Under the pieces are notes generated by a model. The model did not search any database, had not been told where the DNA came from, and worked only from the letters and a program-made list of their open reading frames with translations. A stretch of DNA of 64,000 nt, from NCBI GenBank assembly GCA_905234835.1, contig CAJOIZ010000009.1:1-64000 (forward strand), read 5' to 3'. A program made the translations under genes and the position numbers. How positions within the stretch are numbered: the stretch's first letter is position 1; each line of letters begins with the position of its first letter. This document shows positions 17,547 through 27,471 of this stretch, in pieces. The stretch comes from Paludibacteraceae bacterium (GTDB lineage Bacteria > Bacteroidota > Bacteroidia > Bacteroidales > Paludibacteraceae).

Positions 17547-20204
17547 ATGGAAACATTCTTAAGCCGCGTTGCAACCCGTTTTTTGGACACTTTTGGGAAC
17601 GATATGCGCAAGGTCATCGTCGTCTCCCCCAACAAACGCATCAGTCTTTTCCTCAACCGCGCCCTGTCGAAGCGGAACGGCGGCCAGCCGATCCTCGCGC
17701 CGCAGTACCGGACCATTGACGAACTATTCGCTTCGTACAGCGACAGGCAGCTGGCGGACCCTGTGACGACCGTCTGTATGGCGTGTCAGGCGTATAGCGA
17801 AGCCCATCTGTCCTACACGATGCCGCTGGACGACTTCTACGGGTGGGGCGAACTGCTCGTGCGCGACTTCAATGAGATCGACCAGCAACTGGTGAATGCC
17901 GACCAGCTGTTCCGCAACGCCAAGGACATCGAGGAGATTGACACGCGCTTCTTCCCTGACACGTTCGACGAGAAAACGGATGCCGTCCTCCGTCAGTTCG
18001 GCAGCACGCAATACGCCAAGAACCAACTGCGCCGATGGCTCGAACTATGGACGGAGATGCCGTTCATCTACAGCCGACTCAACGAACTGCTTACCTCGGC
18101 AAAGGACGTGACAGGATTCCCTCTTGCCTACAAGGGTGCGCTCCAGCGCGAGGTGATTGAGCAGGGCAAAGCAGTCCCGAAAGAGGGATGCCGCTACGTG
18201 TTCGTCGGCTTCAACGTGCTGACCAAGACCGAAGAGGCATTGATGGACGCCCTACGCGATGTGTCTATCTTCATCAACGACGACGAGGAGGAACTTGCCA
18301 CACCGCCCGAGATTAGCATCATCCAGGCTGCCACCGACATACAGCAGGCGGAGTACGTCCACACGTGGTTAGAGGAGAACATGCGGAACGGCCGCATCAC
18401 GACCGACCGTCTCACCCATACTGCTGTCGTTCTGGCGGACGAGGGACTGCTCTTGCCTGTCATCTCGTCCATGCCGACCATGCCGACCAACATCACGATG
18501 GGCTACCCGATGGCGCAGACGCCTCTGCCTGCGTATATCCGTTCGCTGCAGGAGGATTTCAACCGCACATCCCCGGACGGCACGGCGGAAGCGTACCTCC
18601 AGTACGTGACGGATGCCATACGCAACAGGATGAAAAGCGGTCCGGCAGACAAGAACGCACCGTATTTCCACAACCTGATGGACGAGGCGCTCGCCTATGC
18701 ACTCTTCGAGACGGACAAACTGCTGCAGAACATCCGCACCGGTCTGCTCCACAGCCTGCAAGGGCTCTCCCTGCCGCTGGTTCAGCGCCTGCTCGGCCGT
18801 ATGCTTGCCTCCTCATCCGTCGCTTTCCACGGCGAACCGGCGAAGGGACTGCAGGTCATGGGCGTGCTGGAGACGCGCTCGCTGGACTTCGACAACCTGC
18901 TCATCCTGTCCGCCAACGAGGGCGTACTGCCGAAGAACGAACGAGCCAAGTCGATGATTCCCTATGCCGTCCGCAAGTACTTCCACCTCGCCGACGAGGA
19001 GAAGCAGGTGCAGATTTATGCCAACAACTTCTTCCGCCTCTTCCGCCGCGCACGCCATATCGACATCGTCTATTCGCTCTACAACGCTTCAGGCGAAGCG
19101 GAGGAGTCGCGCTTCATACGCCGGATGCTGGCGGAGACAGACTGGCAGGTGACCTACGCTAAACTGGTCTCGCCCGCTGCCGAACAGGTCGCAACCGAGC
19201 GCATACCCTTCCAAAAGACAGAGGACACCCTCAAAAAGATGTTGGATCGCACGCTCTCCCCGTCCGCACTCAACGCCTATATCAACTGTCCGCGATCCTA
19301 CTGGTATTCGCGGGTCAAAGGCATTCAAAAGGCAGACTCTGCCGACGGCGACCTGCAGTCGGACAAGATTGGCACATTGTTCCACAAGGCGGCGGAATCG
19401 TTCTACCGACCCTATATGGAGGCGGGCACGCTAATCACCGCCGATGTCCTCGAGGAGTCCAAGAAATCAGGCGCCGTCAACCGCGCATTGGACGCGGCGT
19501 TTGACGAAGTGGTGTTCAACGCCAACCCGCAACTCAAAGACAATCAAGGCTTCCTCTTGGTGATTCGCGACGTGCTTGGCGAGATGTTGCTACGGCTCAT
19601 CGACCTGGACAAAACCGAACCCTTCAAGGTCTTCGCGCTTGAGCAGGACTATTACTGCAACGTGGACATCAACGGCAGCCCGCTGCGCATCGGCGGACGC
19701 ATTGACCGCATCGACCTCATAGGGTCGGACACGCTGCGCATCATGGACTACAAGACAGGCAGCAAGGAAAAGACCGACAAAGCCGTCTACTGTGCCCTTG
19801 ACGGACTATGCGACATCGACCGTTACAAACCCGCGCAGCACTATCAGGTGCAGCTGCTCTTCTATTCCTATGTCCTCCAACGGCACTTCCCCGACAAGAC
19901 CGTCCGTCCCGCACTATGCTTCCCGCTCAGCGGCAGAGTGGATGGCTACAAGCCCCGCGTGCTGTATGCGGCGGAAAAGGGAGTGGAACCCATCAGGTCG
20001 TATAAAGATGTGCAGGAGACGTTTGAGCCGCGGTTCGAGACGCTCCTTCGGGACGAGATGTTCAATCCCGACAAGCCGTTCGCCTCGCCGTGGGACACTG
20101 CGCATGACAGGGATGACGCCTTCTACGACAAGCCCGACACCACGCGCTGCCGCTACTGCGACTTCCGCTCCCTCTGCGGACTCGGCAAGCCAAAAGAATT
20201 CTGA
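17547..20204 (+). CDS. addB: AddB-type nuclease with iron-sulfur staple
   Basis: The 885-residue partner of AddA. The N-terminal part resembles a degenerate helicase fold. The C-terminus is a PD-(D/E)XK nuclease: GGRIDRIDLI and then RIMDYKTGS, with Asp734 and Lys736 in the active site. Four cysteines, Cys581 (NCPRSYWY) and Cys868, Cys871 and Cys877 (CRYCDFRSLC), match the 4Fe-4S staple of AddB-type nucleases. The GTLFHKAAE segment between them is also typical. The last codon runs into the repeat array that starts at 20201. Confidence 0.92.
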   Translation: METFLSRVATRFLDTFGNDMRKVIVVSPNKRISLFLNRALSKRNGGQPILAPQYRTIDELFASYSDRQLADPVTTVCMACQAYSEAHLSYTMPLDDFYGWGELLVRDFNEIDQQLVNADQLFRNAKDIEEIDTRFFPDTFDEKTDAVLRQFGSTQYAKNQLRRWLELWTEMPFIYSRLNELLTSAKDVTGFPLAYKGALQREVIEQGKAVPKEGCRYVFVGFNVLTKTEEALMDALRDVSIFINDDEEELATPPEISIIQAATDIQQAEYVHTWLEENMRNGRITTDRLTHTAVVLADEGLLLPVISSMPTMPTNITMGYPMAQTPLPAYIRSLQEDFNRTSPDGTAEAYLQYVTDAIRNRMKSGPADKNAPYFHNLMDEALAYALFETDKLLQNIRTGLLHSLQGLSLPLVQRLLGRMLASSSVAFHGEPAKGLQVMGVLETRSLDFDNLLILSANEGVLPKNERAKSMIPYAVRKYFHLADEEKQVQIYANNFFRLFRRARHIDIVYSLYNASGEAEESRFIRRMLAETDWQVTYAKLVSPAAEQVATERIPFQKTEDTLKKMLDRTLSPSALNAYINCPRSYWYSRVKGIQKADSADGDLQSDKIGTLFHKAAESFYRPYMEAGTLITADVLEESKKSGAVNRALDAAFDEVVFNANPQLKDNQGFLLVIRDVLGEMLLRLIDLDKTEPFKVFALEQDYYCNVDINGSPLRIGGRIDRIDLIGSDTLRIMDYKTGSKEKTDKAVYCALDGLCDIDRYKPAQHYQVQLLFYSYVLQRHFPDKTVRPALCFPLSGRVDGYKPRVLYAAEKGVEPIRSYKDVQETFEPRFETLLRDEMFNPDKPFASPWDTAHDRDDAFYDKPDTTRCRYCDFRSLCGLGKPKEF

Positions 20205-20392
20205 CCGCGCTGTATCCGTTTTCTGACCGTACCGCTTCCGTATTCTGACCGTACCGTTTCCGTTTCGGAGGCGGTACGTATTATTTACGTTAGATACACG
20301 ATAGATATACGATAGATACACGTTAGATACACGATAGATAAATGATAGATTAAGCGGATTTCACCGTCACCTCACCGTATCCTGACCCGTAT
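20201..20392 (+). repeat. 22-bp and 11-bp tandem arrays (locus 3) after addB
   Basis: Three arrays follow one another. Three 22-bp units (CTGACCGTACC plus GCTTCCGTATT type) at 20201-20266 begin on the addB stop codon. Six 11-bp units of the ACGWTAGATAC type run from 20287 to 20352. Three 11-bp units of the YTCACCGTATC type run from 20360 to 20392. All have a period of 11 or twice 11 although the words differ. No gene is seen in 20205-20537. Confidence 0.85.
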
Positions 20393-20462
20393 TGAACAGG
20401 AGCATGATTATTGCCAAAAAAACGCCTGCTCTATTAAAAAGTCAAAAAAAATACAGCCTTTG

Positions 20463-20493
20463 TTGCACATTTCCGAATTTTGAAATACTTTTG
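20463..20493 (+). promoter_or_regulatory. Promoter of the surface-protein cluster
   Basis: TTG at 20463-20465, 20 bp, TACTTTTG at 20486-20493, 45 bp before the first start codon. Confidence 0.82.
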
Positions 20494-20537
20494 CCCGCAA
20501 ATCGGTAATCAGCCATATCAATCAGAAAACCCAATTT

Positions 20538-22646
20538 ATGGTATCTATGAAACAAAAACTGACCATTGCTGACATTGCTTTGTTGGTTCTTTGTGCCTGC
20601 TCTTTCTCTGTCAAGGCTCAAAATAAAGTTGATTTGCTTGACTATAGCGCATGTCAGGTTATCTTTTTCCACTACGATTACGCGCCTGTGGCTTACGATG
20701 AATACGGCAGAGCGACAAACTACGGTTGGGTTATGAGCGAAAATGCCGACGGGACGCGCCATAAGGTGATAACACCCACCAATTCTACAGGTACCGACCC
20801 GAATGTGCCTGTCAGCGACTTGCCTGCAAATGCGAACAAGTCTGTCCGTTTGGGCACAATGAGTTATATAACTAACTTTTATATAGACGAATATGGAAAC
20901 TGCCAACTGAATTCCGAAACAAGCGAGTTGGCGAAAGGCGGCGGTGTCATCTATAAGTATCAGGTTACGGAAGAAAATGCCATCATGTACGTCAACTACG
21001 CCATGATGCTTACCGACTCAAAACCCGACCATATTAACACTCTTACCAATCTGATTGGACAATACGCTTGGAACGACGGCATACAGGATTACTGGATAGG
21101 CGATGCCTCGTTATACCAGTACGAGGGGGACTGGACTTATCAGCAGCCATGGATACATTTCTATCTGGCGGTTGACGGGCAGATACTGGAGTGCGCGGAC
21201 CATCAGCAAGTGCTTTACGACACGCAGGGGAATCCAATCCCGCTGGACAGCCAAACGTGGGGAGGCAAACAGTTCCAGATTACGGACGATTCGGGCGGAC
21301 AATGCTCCATTACCTATTCCTACGACGCATACTATAAGAACTGGACGCTTATGGCGATTGACCTGACTCCATATATAGGTCATACCGTCGCCTTTGCTGC
21401 GGAGTATTACGACTGCGCGCAAGCGGGATGGTACTACCTGATGGACGAGAATTACAACGTTTATTACAACGAGCCGCAGATTTACACCTGCGATGACCAC
21501 CACATGTCCCGTCTCTACCTGAATGTGTCCTGCTCGCCCAATGGCGACGGCGTGACCCAGCCTTTTGCCCTCACGTTGGAGAACGAGGACTGCCTGAACA
21601 ATCAGGTTACATACTCTGCTCCGGAAGGATTCTACTCCTATAAGTGGTACTCATCCACGAATCCCGGTCTGGTATTAAGCAACTCACCGACTTGTACCTA
21701 CACCTTTGGACCGGAAGACAGGGATCTGACCTTGTATTGCACGGTTACCAGTTCTATGACTATCGGTTGCGCGAATGAGGAGACGACTTTCTCCGTTCCT
21801 GTTCAGAACAAATGCCCCGTGGAAGGTGAATTCGTTCTGCCGACGTATGTATGCGCCGATGCCGCAACGCTTGACATAGCATTCAACTACACATCGGGCT
21901 ATCCAAAGAGCTATGACATCGTCTTTGATGACAACGCTGTGGCAAACGGCTTTGTCAATCTCACCAACCAACCCATACCCGCCGGGTCGAATGCTATCCA
22001 CGTGCCTATGCCGCAGTCCATTGCGGGTCCGTCATTGACTGCGCATTATGTCCGCCCGGGTATATACTATTACTATATAGTCATCCACCAAAGCAACGGC
22101 ACGGACAAGACCTATGAAGCCCGGCCGCTGGAAGTCCGCTTCCCGTCATGGCTTATCTCCCAGCGTTGGGATGATGTGCTTGCCATACTCAACCAGAACT
22201 ACAACGGAGGATACATCTTCTCCGGCATTCAGTGGTATCAGGACGGTGCACCTGCTTATTCGGCAGCATCTTATCCGAGTTATATCTATCAGCCCGGAGG
22301 ATTGAATCCTGCATCCGAGTATTGGGCGGTACTTACCCGTACTCTGGACGGAGTATCACTCTGCACCTGCCCTGTAAGACCTGTCATCCAGCAGTACGCA
22401 CCCGAAAAGTCACCCGAACGCATACAACTGACTGCGGATAATGCGGACAGACGTATCGTGCGAGTCAACACCGACCTGTCCGGAACATACACTTTATACA
22501 ATATAGACGGTAAGGTACTCAACCATGGCTGTTTCGGTGAAGAATACGGCTCGCCCGTTATCCAATTGCCTGCCGCTGGCGCGTATATCATTCGCTTCCG
22601 CGATAACGAACAGGGAGAGGAAACCAAGAAGTGGATTGCTGAATAA
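20538..22646 (+). CDS. T9SS-sorted secreted protein, cluster member 1
   Basis: A 702-residue exported protein of unknown role. The signal peptide ends at SFSVKAQ; an in-frame ATG three codons later would give a tidier one. The body contains YTCDDHHMSRLYLNVSC, an Ig/PKD-like segment (PEGFYSYKWYSS), and PSWLISQRWDDVLAILNQ with GGYIFSGIQWYQDG. The end matches a type A T9SS sorting domain: SGTYTLYNIDGKV, then GAYIIRF and the final KKWIAE. It should therefore be moved across the outer membrane by the PorSS machinery and attached or released at the surface. It is paralogous over most of its length to the next gene, 24 bp downstream. Confidence 0.85.
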   Translation: MVSMKQKLTIADIALLVLCACSFSVKAQNKVDLLDYSACQVIFFHYDYAPVAYDEYGRATNYGWVMSENADGTRHKVITPTNSTGTDPNVPVSDLPANANKSVRLGTMSYITNFYIDEYGNCQLNSETSELAKGGGVIYKYQVTEENAIMYVNYAMMLTDSKPDHINTLTNLIGQYAWNDGIQDYWIGDASLYQYEGDWTYQQPWIHFYLAVDGQILECADHQQVLYDTQGNPIPLDSQTWGGKQFQITDDSGGQCSITYSYDAYYKNWTLMAIDLTPYIGHTVAFAAEYYDCAQAGWYYLMDENYNVYYNEPQIYTCDDHHMSRLYLNVSCSPNGDGVTQPFALTLENEDCLNNQVTYSAPEGFYSYKWYSSTNPGLVLSNSPTCTYTFGPEDRDLTLYCTVTSSMTIGCANEETTFSVPVQNKCPVEGEFVLPTYVCADAATLDIAFNYTSGYPKSYDIVFDDNAVANGFVNLTNQPIPAGSNAIHVPMPQSIAGPSLTAHYVRPGIYYYYIVIHQSNGTDKTYEARPLEVRFPSWLISQRWDDVLAILNQNYNGGYIFSGIQWYQDGAPAYSAASYPSYIYQPGGLNPASEYWAVLTRTLDGVSLCTCPVRPVIQQYAPEKSPERIQLTADNADRRIVRVNTDLSGTYTLYNIDGKVLNHGCFGEEYGSPVIQLPAAGAYIIRFRDNEQGEETKKWIAE

Positions 22647-22670
22647 AGAATTGACTAAAAAACTTATACT

Positions 22671-24833
22671 ATGAAACACTGTTGTAATCTGAGGAATTGG
22701 GTCGCCGTGGGGCTATTGGCGGTGGCGACCGGCACTGCTTGGGCGCAGTGCGTGGACATGTCCACACTGGACGATGGGACGAATCGGTTTATCAATGTGG
22801 ATGCCGGTATTACCTTTCATAGTGAGGGAGCTTCAGGTTCTATCGACTCGATTGGATGGAAAAGTCCCTATCTCTCTCCGGGCACTCATCCCCGTCAGAC
22901 ACTGATGACGGCAGAAGGGACGGACAATCTGTGCAAGGACCTCTCTGTATTGCCGCCTGACGAGACTACCAGTGTCCGACTGATGAACGATGGTTACGTT
23001 GAAGGTGACTCAGCGAAAGGAGAGTGGATGGTGTTCCGTCTGACAGTGGACCCTGACTATCCCATTATCCTTATTAACTATGCCGCTGTGCTGGAGGCTC
23101 CCGGACATTCAGGTATCCCTGGATGGTACCAGCCCTATTGCGGATTCTATGCACAGAACCTCAATGACAAACATCAGGACTACGGTAAGTTAGAAGGAGA
23201 GTTATATCACTATACAACTGTAAGTTCGTCTATTCAAGGCTGGAATTCCTTTGAAAACAGTGATAGAAATGGTGTAAAGACCTATTGGAAAGACTGGTCG
23301 AAAGTAGGTATTGACCTTTCCAAATGGGCAGGACAGTCTATAGGTGTGGTATTGGCAAACTATGACTGCGCTATCAATAGGGTTACACACAATGAGGTGG
23401 TGATTTGCACCGACCATCATGAAGCGCACATGTATGCACACGTAACCTGTGCCGCAAAGAAACTGGTCTTCAGCAAAGACTGCGAAGGCAAAGAGGATAG
23501 CATCACCATTACCGCTCCCGAAGGCTTCTCCTACCGCTGGTATGTAAAAGGTAACAAAGAGACCTCGCTTTCCACGGAGCGCACACTCCACATGCCGGCT
23601 GCCGACGAAGACGCTACCTATGTCTGCGAATTGACCAACCATGTAGGTACGTTTGAACTGGAACAGTTTGTCGATGCTGCAGAGATTGTTAACGAGCCCG
23701 ATGTCGAAGTTGGATTTGGCGAGACCTATACGTGGCCGCGTTCAGGAGAAAAGATTAAGATTACGGGCGACTACGAATACGTAGAGAACTACACAGGTGC
23801 AGACCTGCAGAACTATAGTGCATCGTGTGCGAAGAAGATTTATCGCGTACATGTGGATGCTGCCGCACTGGACTGTCCGGGTACCTTTGCCGTTAAGGAC
23901 ACCATTTGTGGAGATGCACAGGGCTTTAATGTAGCTTTCCACTACAATGCCAAAGTGGATAACACAGGCGAAACACCCTTAACCATCAACCCGTCCGTAC
24001 AGACAGTGAAAGTGGACTTCTCCGATAACTGGAACAATCAGGAAGGTACAACGGTGAATATCGATGCGAACACTTCCATTACAAAGACAGGTTATGAGGA
24101 TATAACCACGGCTATCAAAGTGAACGGAGTCGCTATGGACAGTGTATTCACTATTCCTATGCCGCTGGATTCTGTTACTGGTCCGGACGGAAAGAAGGTA
24201 TATGCATATCCTCGCCCGGATGACTACACAATGACTATTACCGTTGTCAATAGTTGTGGACAGGAAGAGACGCACACGCTCGGCTTCACAGTCTTCTATC
24301 CGTCATGGGTTATCTATCAGCGTTGGAATGATATACTCTCTATTTACAACGACGCATTCAACGGCGGATATGAGATAGCCAATGTGCGCTGGTTCCGCAA
24401 CGGACAAGAAGTGGTGGGACGAGGCGAACACCATTCGTACATTGTGACGAAAGATTTCACAGGCGAAGGTTCTACATTGAATCCCAATGACTCGTTCTAT
24501 GCCGAACTGACCCGTTCCGATGACCGCAAGACATTCTGCACATGCCGCTTCAAACCGGAATACATCGACAAGGTAAACGAACCTGTATTCAAGGACGACA
24601 TCAACCTTGCTCCGCGTAGAGGAGACAGCCGCCAACTGCAAGTGCTGACCAACACTTCAGGTACATATACCATTTACAACCTGATGGGATACGCAGTGCA
24701 GACTGGTATGTTCGGTAACGAATACGGTTCACCCGACATTACCATTGACCCGTCCGTAACACGCGGTACGTATCTTATTGCCTTCCGTTCTAATGACGGT
24801 ACGCAAACAACGAAAAAGTGGATTGTGGAATAA
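22671..24833 (+). CDS. T9SS-sorted secreted protein, cluster member 2
   Basis: A 720-residue paralogue of the preceding protein. The signal peptide ends around GTAWAQ. Matching landmarks are VVICTDHHEAHMYAHVTC, PEGFSYRWYVKGN, PSWVIYQRWNDILSIYND and GGYEIANVRWFRNGQ. The end is again a type A T9SS domain (SGTYTIYNLMGYAV, GTYLIAFRS, KKWIVE). It adds a segment around residues 340-500 that the first protein lacks in part. Several paired cysteines suggest disulphides in the mature protein. No enzymatic motif is visible, so an adhesin or surface-layer role is possible but unproven. Confidence 0.85.
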   Translation: MKHCCNLRNWVAVGLLAVATGTAWAQCVDMSTLDDGTNRFINVDAGITFHSEGASGSIDSIGWKSPYLSPGTHPRQTLMTAEGTDNLCKDLSVLPPDETTSVRLMNDGYVEGDSAKGEWMVFRLTVDPDYPIILINYAAVLEAPGHSGIPGWYQPYCGFYAQNLNDKHQDYGKLEGELYHYTTVSSSIQGWNSFENSDRNGVKTYWKDWSKVGIDLSKWAGQSIGVVLANYDCAINRVTHNEVVICTDHHEAHMYAHVTCAAKKLVFSKDCEGKEDSITITAPEGFSYRWYVKGNKETSLSTERTLHMPAADEDATYVCELTNHVGTFELEQFVDAAEIVNEPDVEVGFGETYTWPRSGEKIKITGDYEYVENYTGADLQNYSASCAKKIYRVHVDAAALDCPGTFAVKDTICGDAQGFNVAFHYNAKVDNTGETPLTINPSVQTVKVDFSDNWNNQEGTTVNIDANTSITKTGYEDITTAIKVNGVAMDSVFTIPMPLDSVTGPDGKKVYAYPRPDDYTMTITVVNSCGQEETHTLGFTVFYPSWVIYQRWNDILSIYNDAFNGGYEIANVRWFRNGQEVVGRGEHHSYIVTKDFTGEGSTLNPNDSFYAELTRSDDRKTFCTCRFKPEYIDKVNEPVFKDDINLAPRRGDSRQLQVLTNTSGTYTIYNLMGYAVQTGMFGNEYGSPDITIDPSVTRGTYLIAFRSNDGTQTTKKWIVE

Positions 24834-24910
24834 ACAGGAGAGGAGAAACAACGATGACACAGATTTTTGCTAACAAACAGACAGTTGAAAACAATTTTGT
24901 CCTGACAACA

Positions 24911-26395
24911 ATGAATAGACACATTGCTCTTATTCTTTTGGCAGTTATGCCGCTGATGCTCTTTGCGGAAAAGACCACATCGGTAACAGACCGCGCCTGG
25001 AAACAGGCGAAACTGACCTACACCAAACCCTTGCACTACATTGGTTTGAGTCCGAAGATAGGTTACAGCCAGTTCCCTATTACGGGTTCCGATCTTTCCT
25101 TCCCCGGTGGGATTAACGCAGGATTGGAATTCCGTTACAAGATGGAATACAACCGTTTCCGCATGACTGTCGGTATAGACGGAACATACGCAGGGAACAC
25201 TGCCAAAGGTACTATCCAAAAGCAGTACGAACTTATCTATCCCGACTTGAGCACCTATCATTTCGATTTCTCTTCCATTAAGGAGAACCAATCCACATTC
25301 GAGGTGGGTGTACCCATTCTCTTTGGTGCCGACATCTATAAGGGATTGTACGCTATGGCTGGTGTACGTGTTGGACTGCCCCTGATGTCCTCTTACGCAA
25401 CCAATACGGAATTTACGCGCTGGATTGAGGACGGAAAAGGTATTGACCCCTATACGGACCTCGGTAATCACCTGCTCTTTACGGATACGAAAGACGGTAA
25501 GGGCAAGATGAACCTGAACATGCTCAATCCGCAGGTAGCCGTAGAGATAGGCTACAATCTCGACCCTTATATGGCATCCAAAGCAGCCATTCCCGCTCCC
25601 CAGAAGAGCAACGGAAAGAACGAGGTTAAACAGAAACTGCCCTTCGCCCAATTGCTTCACTACGAGGTAGCTCTCTATGCTAATGTCGGAGTAATGGACT
25701 ATCACAAGACACCTGCTGCCAACGCTGCTTTCTATGAAAGACAGGGAGTAAACATTACCGATGTTAAGTCTGTATCGACAGATGGCGACTTGGCTTCCGG
25801 TAAGATGCTGCCGTGGAATGCGGGCGTACGCTTCAATATCTACTATGAGTTCTACGAGCAGCCGCCCGTAAAGAAAGAGAAGAAAAAGAAGAAAAAGAAA
25901 GTACAGCCTGTCGTAGTCGACTCGGTAGTGGTAGAACCCGAAATAGTACCGATGGACACCATTGTATATAACGGTGATACAATCCAAGCGGGAGACACCA
26001 TTGTAATGGACAACCTGTTCTTCGATAACGACAAGACCAATATACGTCACATCAGCGACCAGACTCTTGACGAACTGGCAGACCTGTTGCAACGTCATTC
26101 TACTGTCAAGATTACCCTCATCGGTCACACCGATAACGTAGGTACGGAAGAGTACAACCAACGCTTGTCAGAAGGCCGTGTCAACTCTGTCAAAGCCGAA
26201 CTTGTCAAACGCGGTATTGATGCAAGCCGCATCACCACTATAGGCAAGGGCGAAAGCGAGCCGGTAGCCGACAACTCAACAGCGGAAGGACGAGCTGAGA
26301 ACCGCCGAGTAGAGGTTATCTTCGACGAAATCATCGTTGAACCGATTGAACCCGACACCACTGAGGATCAAACACCCGTTACAGAGCAGCCGTAA
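24911..26395 (+). CDS. OmpA-family outer-membrane protein
   Basis: 494 residues from the ATG at 24911, which gives a clear signal peptide (MNRHIALILLAVMPLMLFA). Earlier in-frame ATGs at 24818 and 24854 would put it inside or just after the previous gene and spoil the signal. The N-terminal half is a predicted beta-barrel. A Lys-rich linker (PPVKKEKKKKKKK) and an acidic Val-rich spacer follow. The C-terminal OmpA domain has LFFDNDKTNI, LIGHTDNVGTEEYNQRLSEG and ENRRVEV, and should bind peptidoglycan. The barrel is similar to that of the next protein, so the two may form a complex with the T9SS proteins of the cluster. Confidence 0.88.
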   Translation: MNRHIALILLAVMPLMLFAEKTTSVTDRAWKQAKLTYTKPLHYIGLSPKIGYSQFPITGSDLSFPGGINAGLEFRYKMEYNRFRMTVGIDGTYAGNTAKGTIQKQYELIYPDLSTYHFDFSSIKENQSTFEVGVPILFGADIYKGLYAMAGVRVGLPLMSSYATNTEFTRWIEDGKGIDPYTDLGNHLLFTDTKDGKGKMNLNMLNPQVAVEIGYNLDPYMASKAAIPAPQKSNGKNEVKQKLPFAQLLHYEVALYANVGVMDYHKTPAANAAFYERQGVNITDVKSVSTDGDLASGKMLPWNAGVRFNIYYEFYEQPPVKKEKKKKKKKVQPVVVDSVVVEPEIVPMDTIVYNGDTIQAGDTIVMDNLFFDNDKTNIRHISDQTLDELADLLQRHSTVKITLIGHTDNVGTEEYNQRLSEGRVNSVKAELVKRGIDASRITTIGKGESEPVADNSTAEGRAENRRVEVIFDEIIVEPIEPDTTEDQTPVTEQP

Positions 26396-26449
26396 TAAAG
26401 ACTGCTTTGTAACTACGTAACAGATTGAATAAACATCACACGAACGAAT

Positions 26450-27403
26450 ATGAAAAACAAACACCTTATCGTCGCGTTGTTCGCCTTGCTGCCACTCACT
26501 GTGGCGGCGGACAATAACCTCGGAGCCCACGGCTTTGTGGTATGGGCCAATGGCGGTATCTCTAACTATATAGGCTCCACACCCGGTGCCAAAATGGGCA
26601 TCGGAGGAGGAGGTGCATTAGGATTGGGATACGAATGGCGCGGTACGGCATTCCTGCTACAGACAGGTTTGGCGGGCAAGTATGCACAGTCAGGGCTTCG
26701 TATCAACGATGCTACCTATCTGTTGCCCGACCAGATTGACCCGCAGGCAGTGGACGGTCGGTTCGACTACCAGTACATACAGAAGAACCGTCAAGACCAA
26801 TATACCACCATCACCGCACAAATACCGTTGATGGTAGGTGCGCACATCAACCGCTTCTATTTCCTTGCAGGTGCGAAAATCAATCTGAACGTCATCAATT
26901 CCTACAAAGCGAATGCGACATACTCTGCTGTAGGTATCTATAAAGAGTTCATTGACCCGCTCGCTAATATGCCTAACCACGGCTTCTTCACCGACTATGC
27001 CCTTTCGACAAGCGACAAGACCGCAATGAAAGTGAATGTAGCAGGCTCGTTTGAACTGGGTGGAGAGATTCCGTTGGTAGGGTCGGCGCGTTCCGAAGCG
27101 GAGAACTACTTCCGTATAGGCGTGTTCGCAGATATGAACATCCTGGACGATCGTATGAAATCAGACAAGCCGATGCTTTCCTATCCGCAGCAGTATGCCA
27201 GCAATGCGGATATGACTGCCGGACTGAAGATGGTGGACTACCTGAGTTCTAATGCCGCCACATCACCCGTACGCAACCTCTTTGCAGGTATCAAACTCAC
27301 GTTTGTCATCACATCGGGTATCAAGTACGGCTGCGTAATGTGTCAGTCTGGTTATCCTACACGCCGCGACCGCAGACGCGGAAGCCGCGTAATGATTTAT
27401 TAA
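26450..27403 (+). CDS. Outer-membrane beta-barrel protein, cluster member 4
   Basis: A 317-residue protein with the signal peptide [20 protein letters not shown]. Alternating hydrophobic strands fill the rest. The segment [20 protein letters not shown] followed by [12 protein letters not shown] and [16 protein letters not shown] parallels VGVPILFGADIYKGLYAMAG, PLMSSYATNTEF and LGNHLLFTDTKDGK in the preceding OmpA protein. The two barrels are therefore related by duplication, but this one lacks the OmpA domain. The C-terminus ([17 protein letters not shown]) is basic and unlike a normal barrel end. A terminator follows at 27428. Confidence 0.8.
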   Translation: MKNKHLIVALFALLPLTVAADNNLGAHGFVVWANGGISNYIGSTPGAKMGIGGGGALGLGYEWRGTAFLLQTGLAGKYAQSGLRINDATYLLPDQIDPQAVDGRFDYQYIQKNRQDQYTTITAQIPLMVGAHINRFYFLAGAKINLNVINSYKANATYSAVGIYKEFIDPLANMPNHGFFTDYALSTSDKTAMKVNVAGSFELGGEIPLVGSARSEAENYFRIGVFADMNILDDRMKSDKPMLSYPQQYASNADMTAGLKMVDYLSSNAATSPVRNLFAGIKLTFVITSGIKYGCVMCQSGYPTRRDRRRGSRVMIY

Positions 27404-27427
27404 ACGAATACACAATATCATTAACAG

Positions 27428-27454
27428 GAAGCGGCGGACAAGCCGCTTCATTTT
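27428..27454 (+). terminator. Terminator of the surface-protein cluster
   Basis: GAAGCGGC and GCCGCTTC form a perfect 8-bp stem with loop GGACAA, followed by ATTTT. It ends 17 bp before proS. Confidence 0.8.
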
Positions 27455-27471
27455 GCCAAATCATTTGTACA

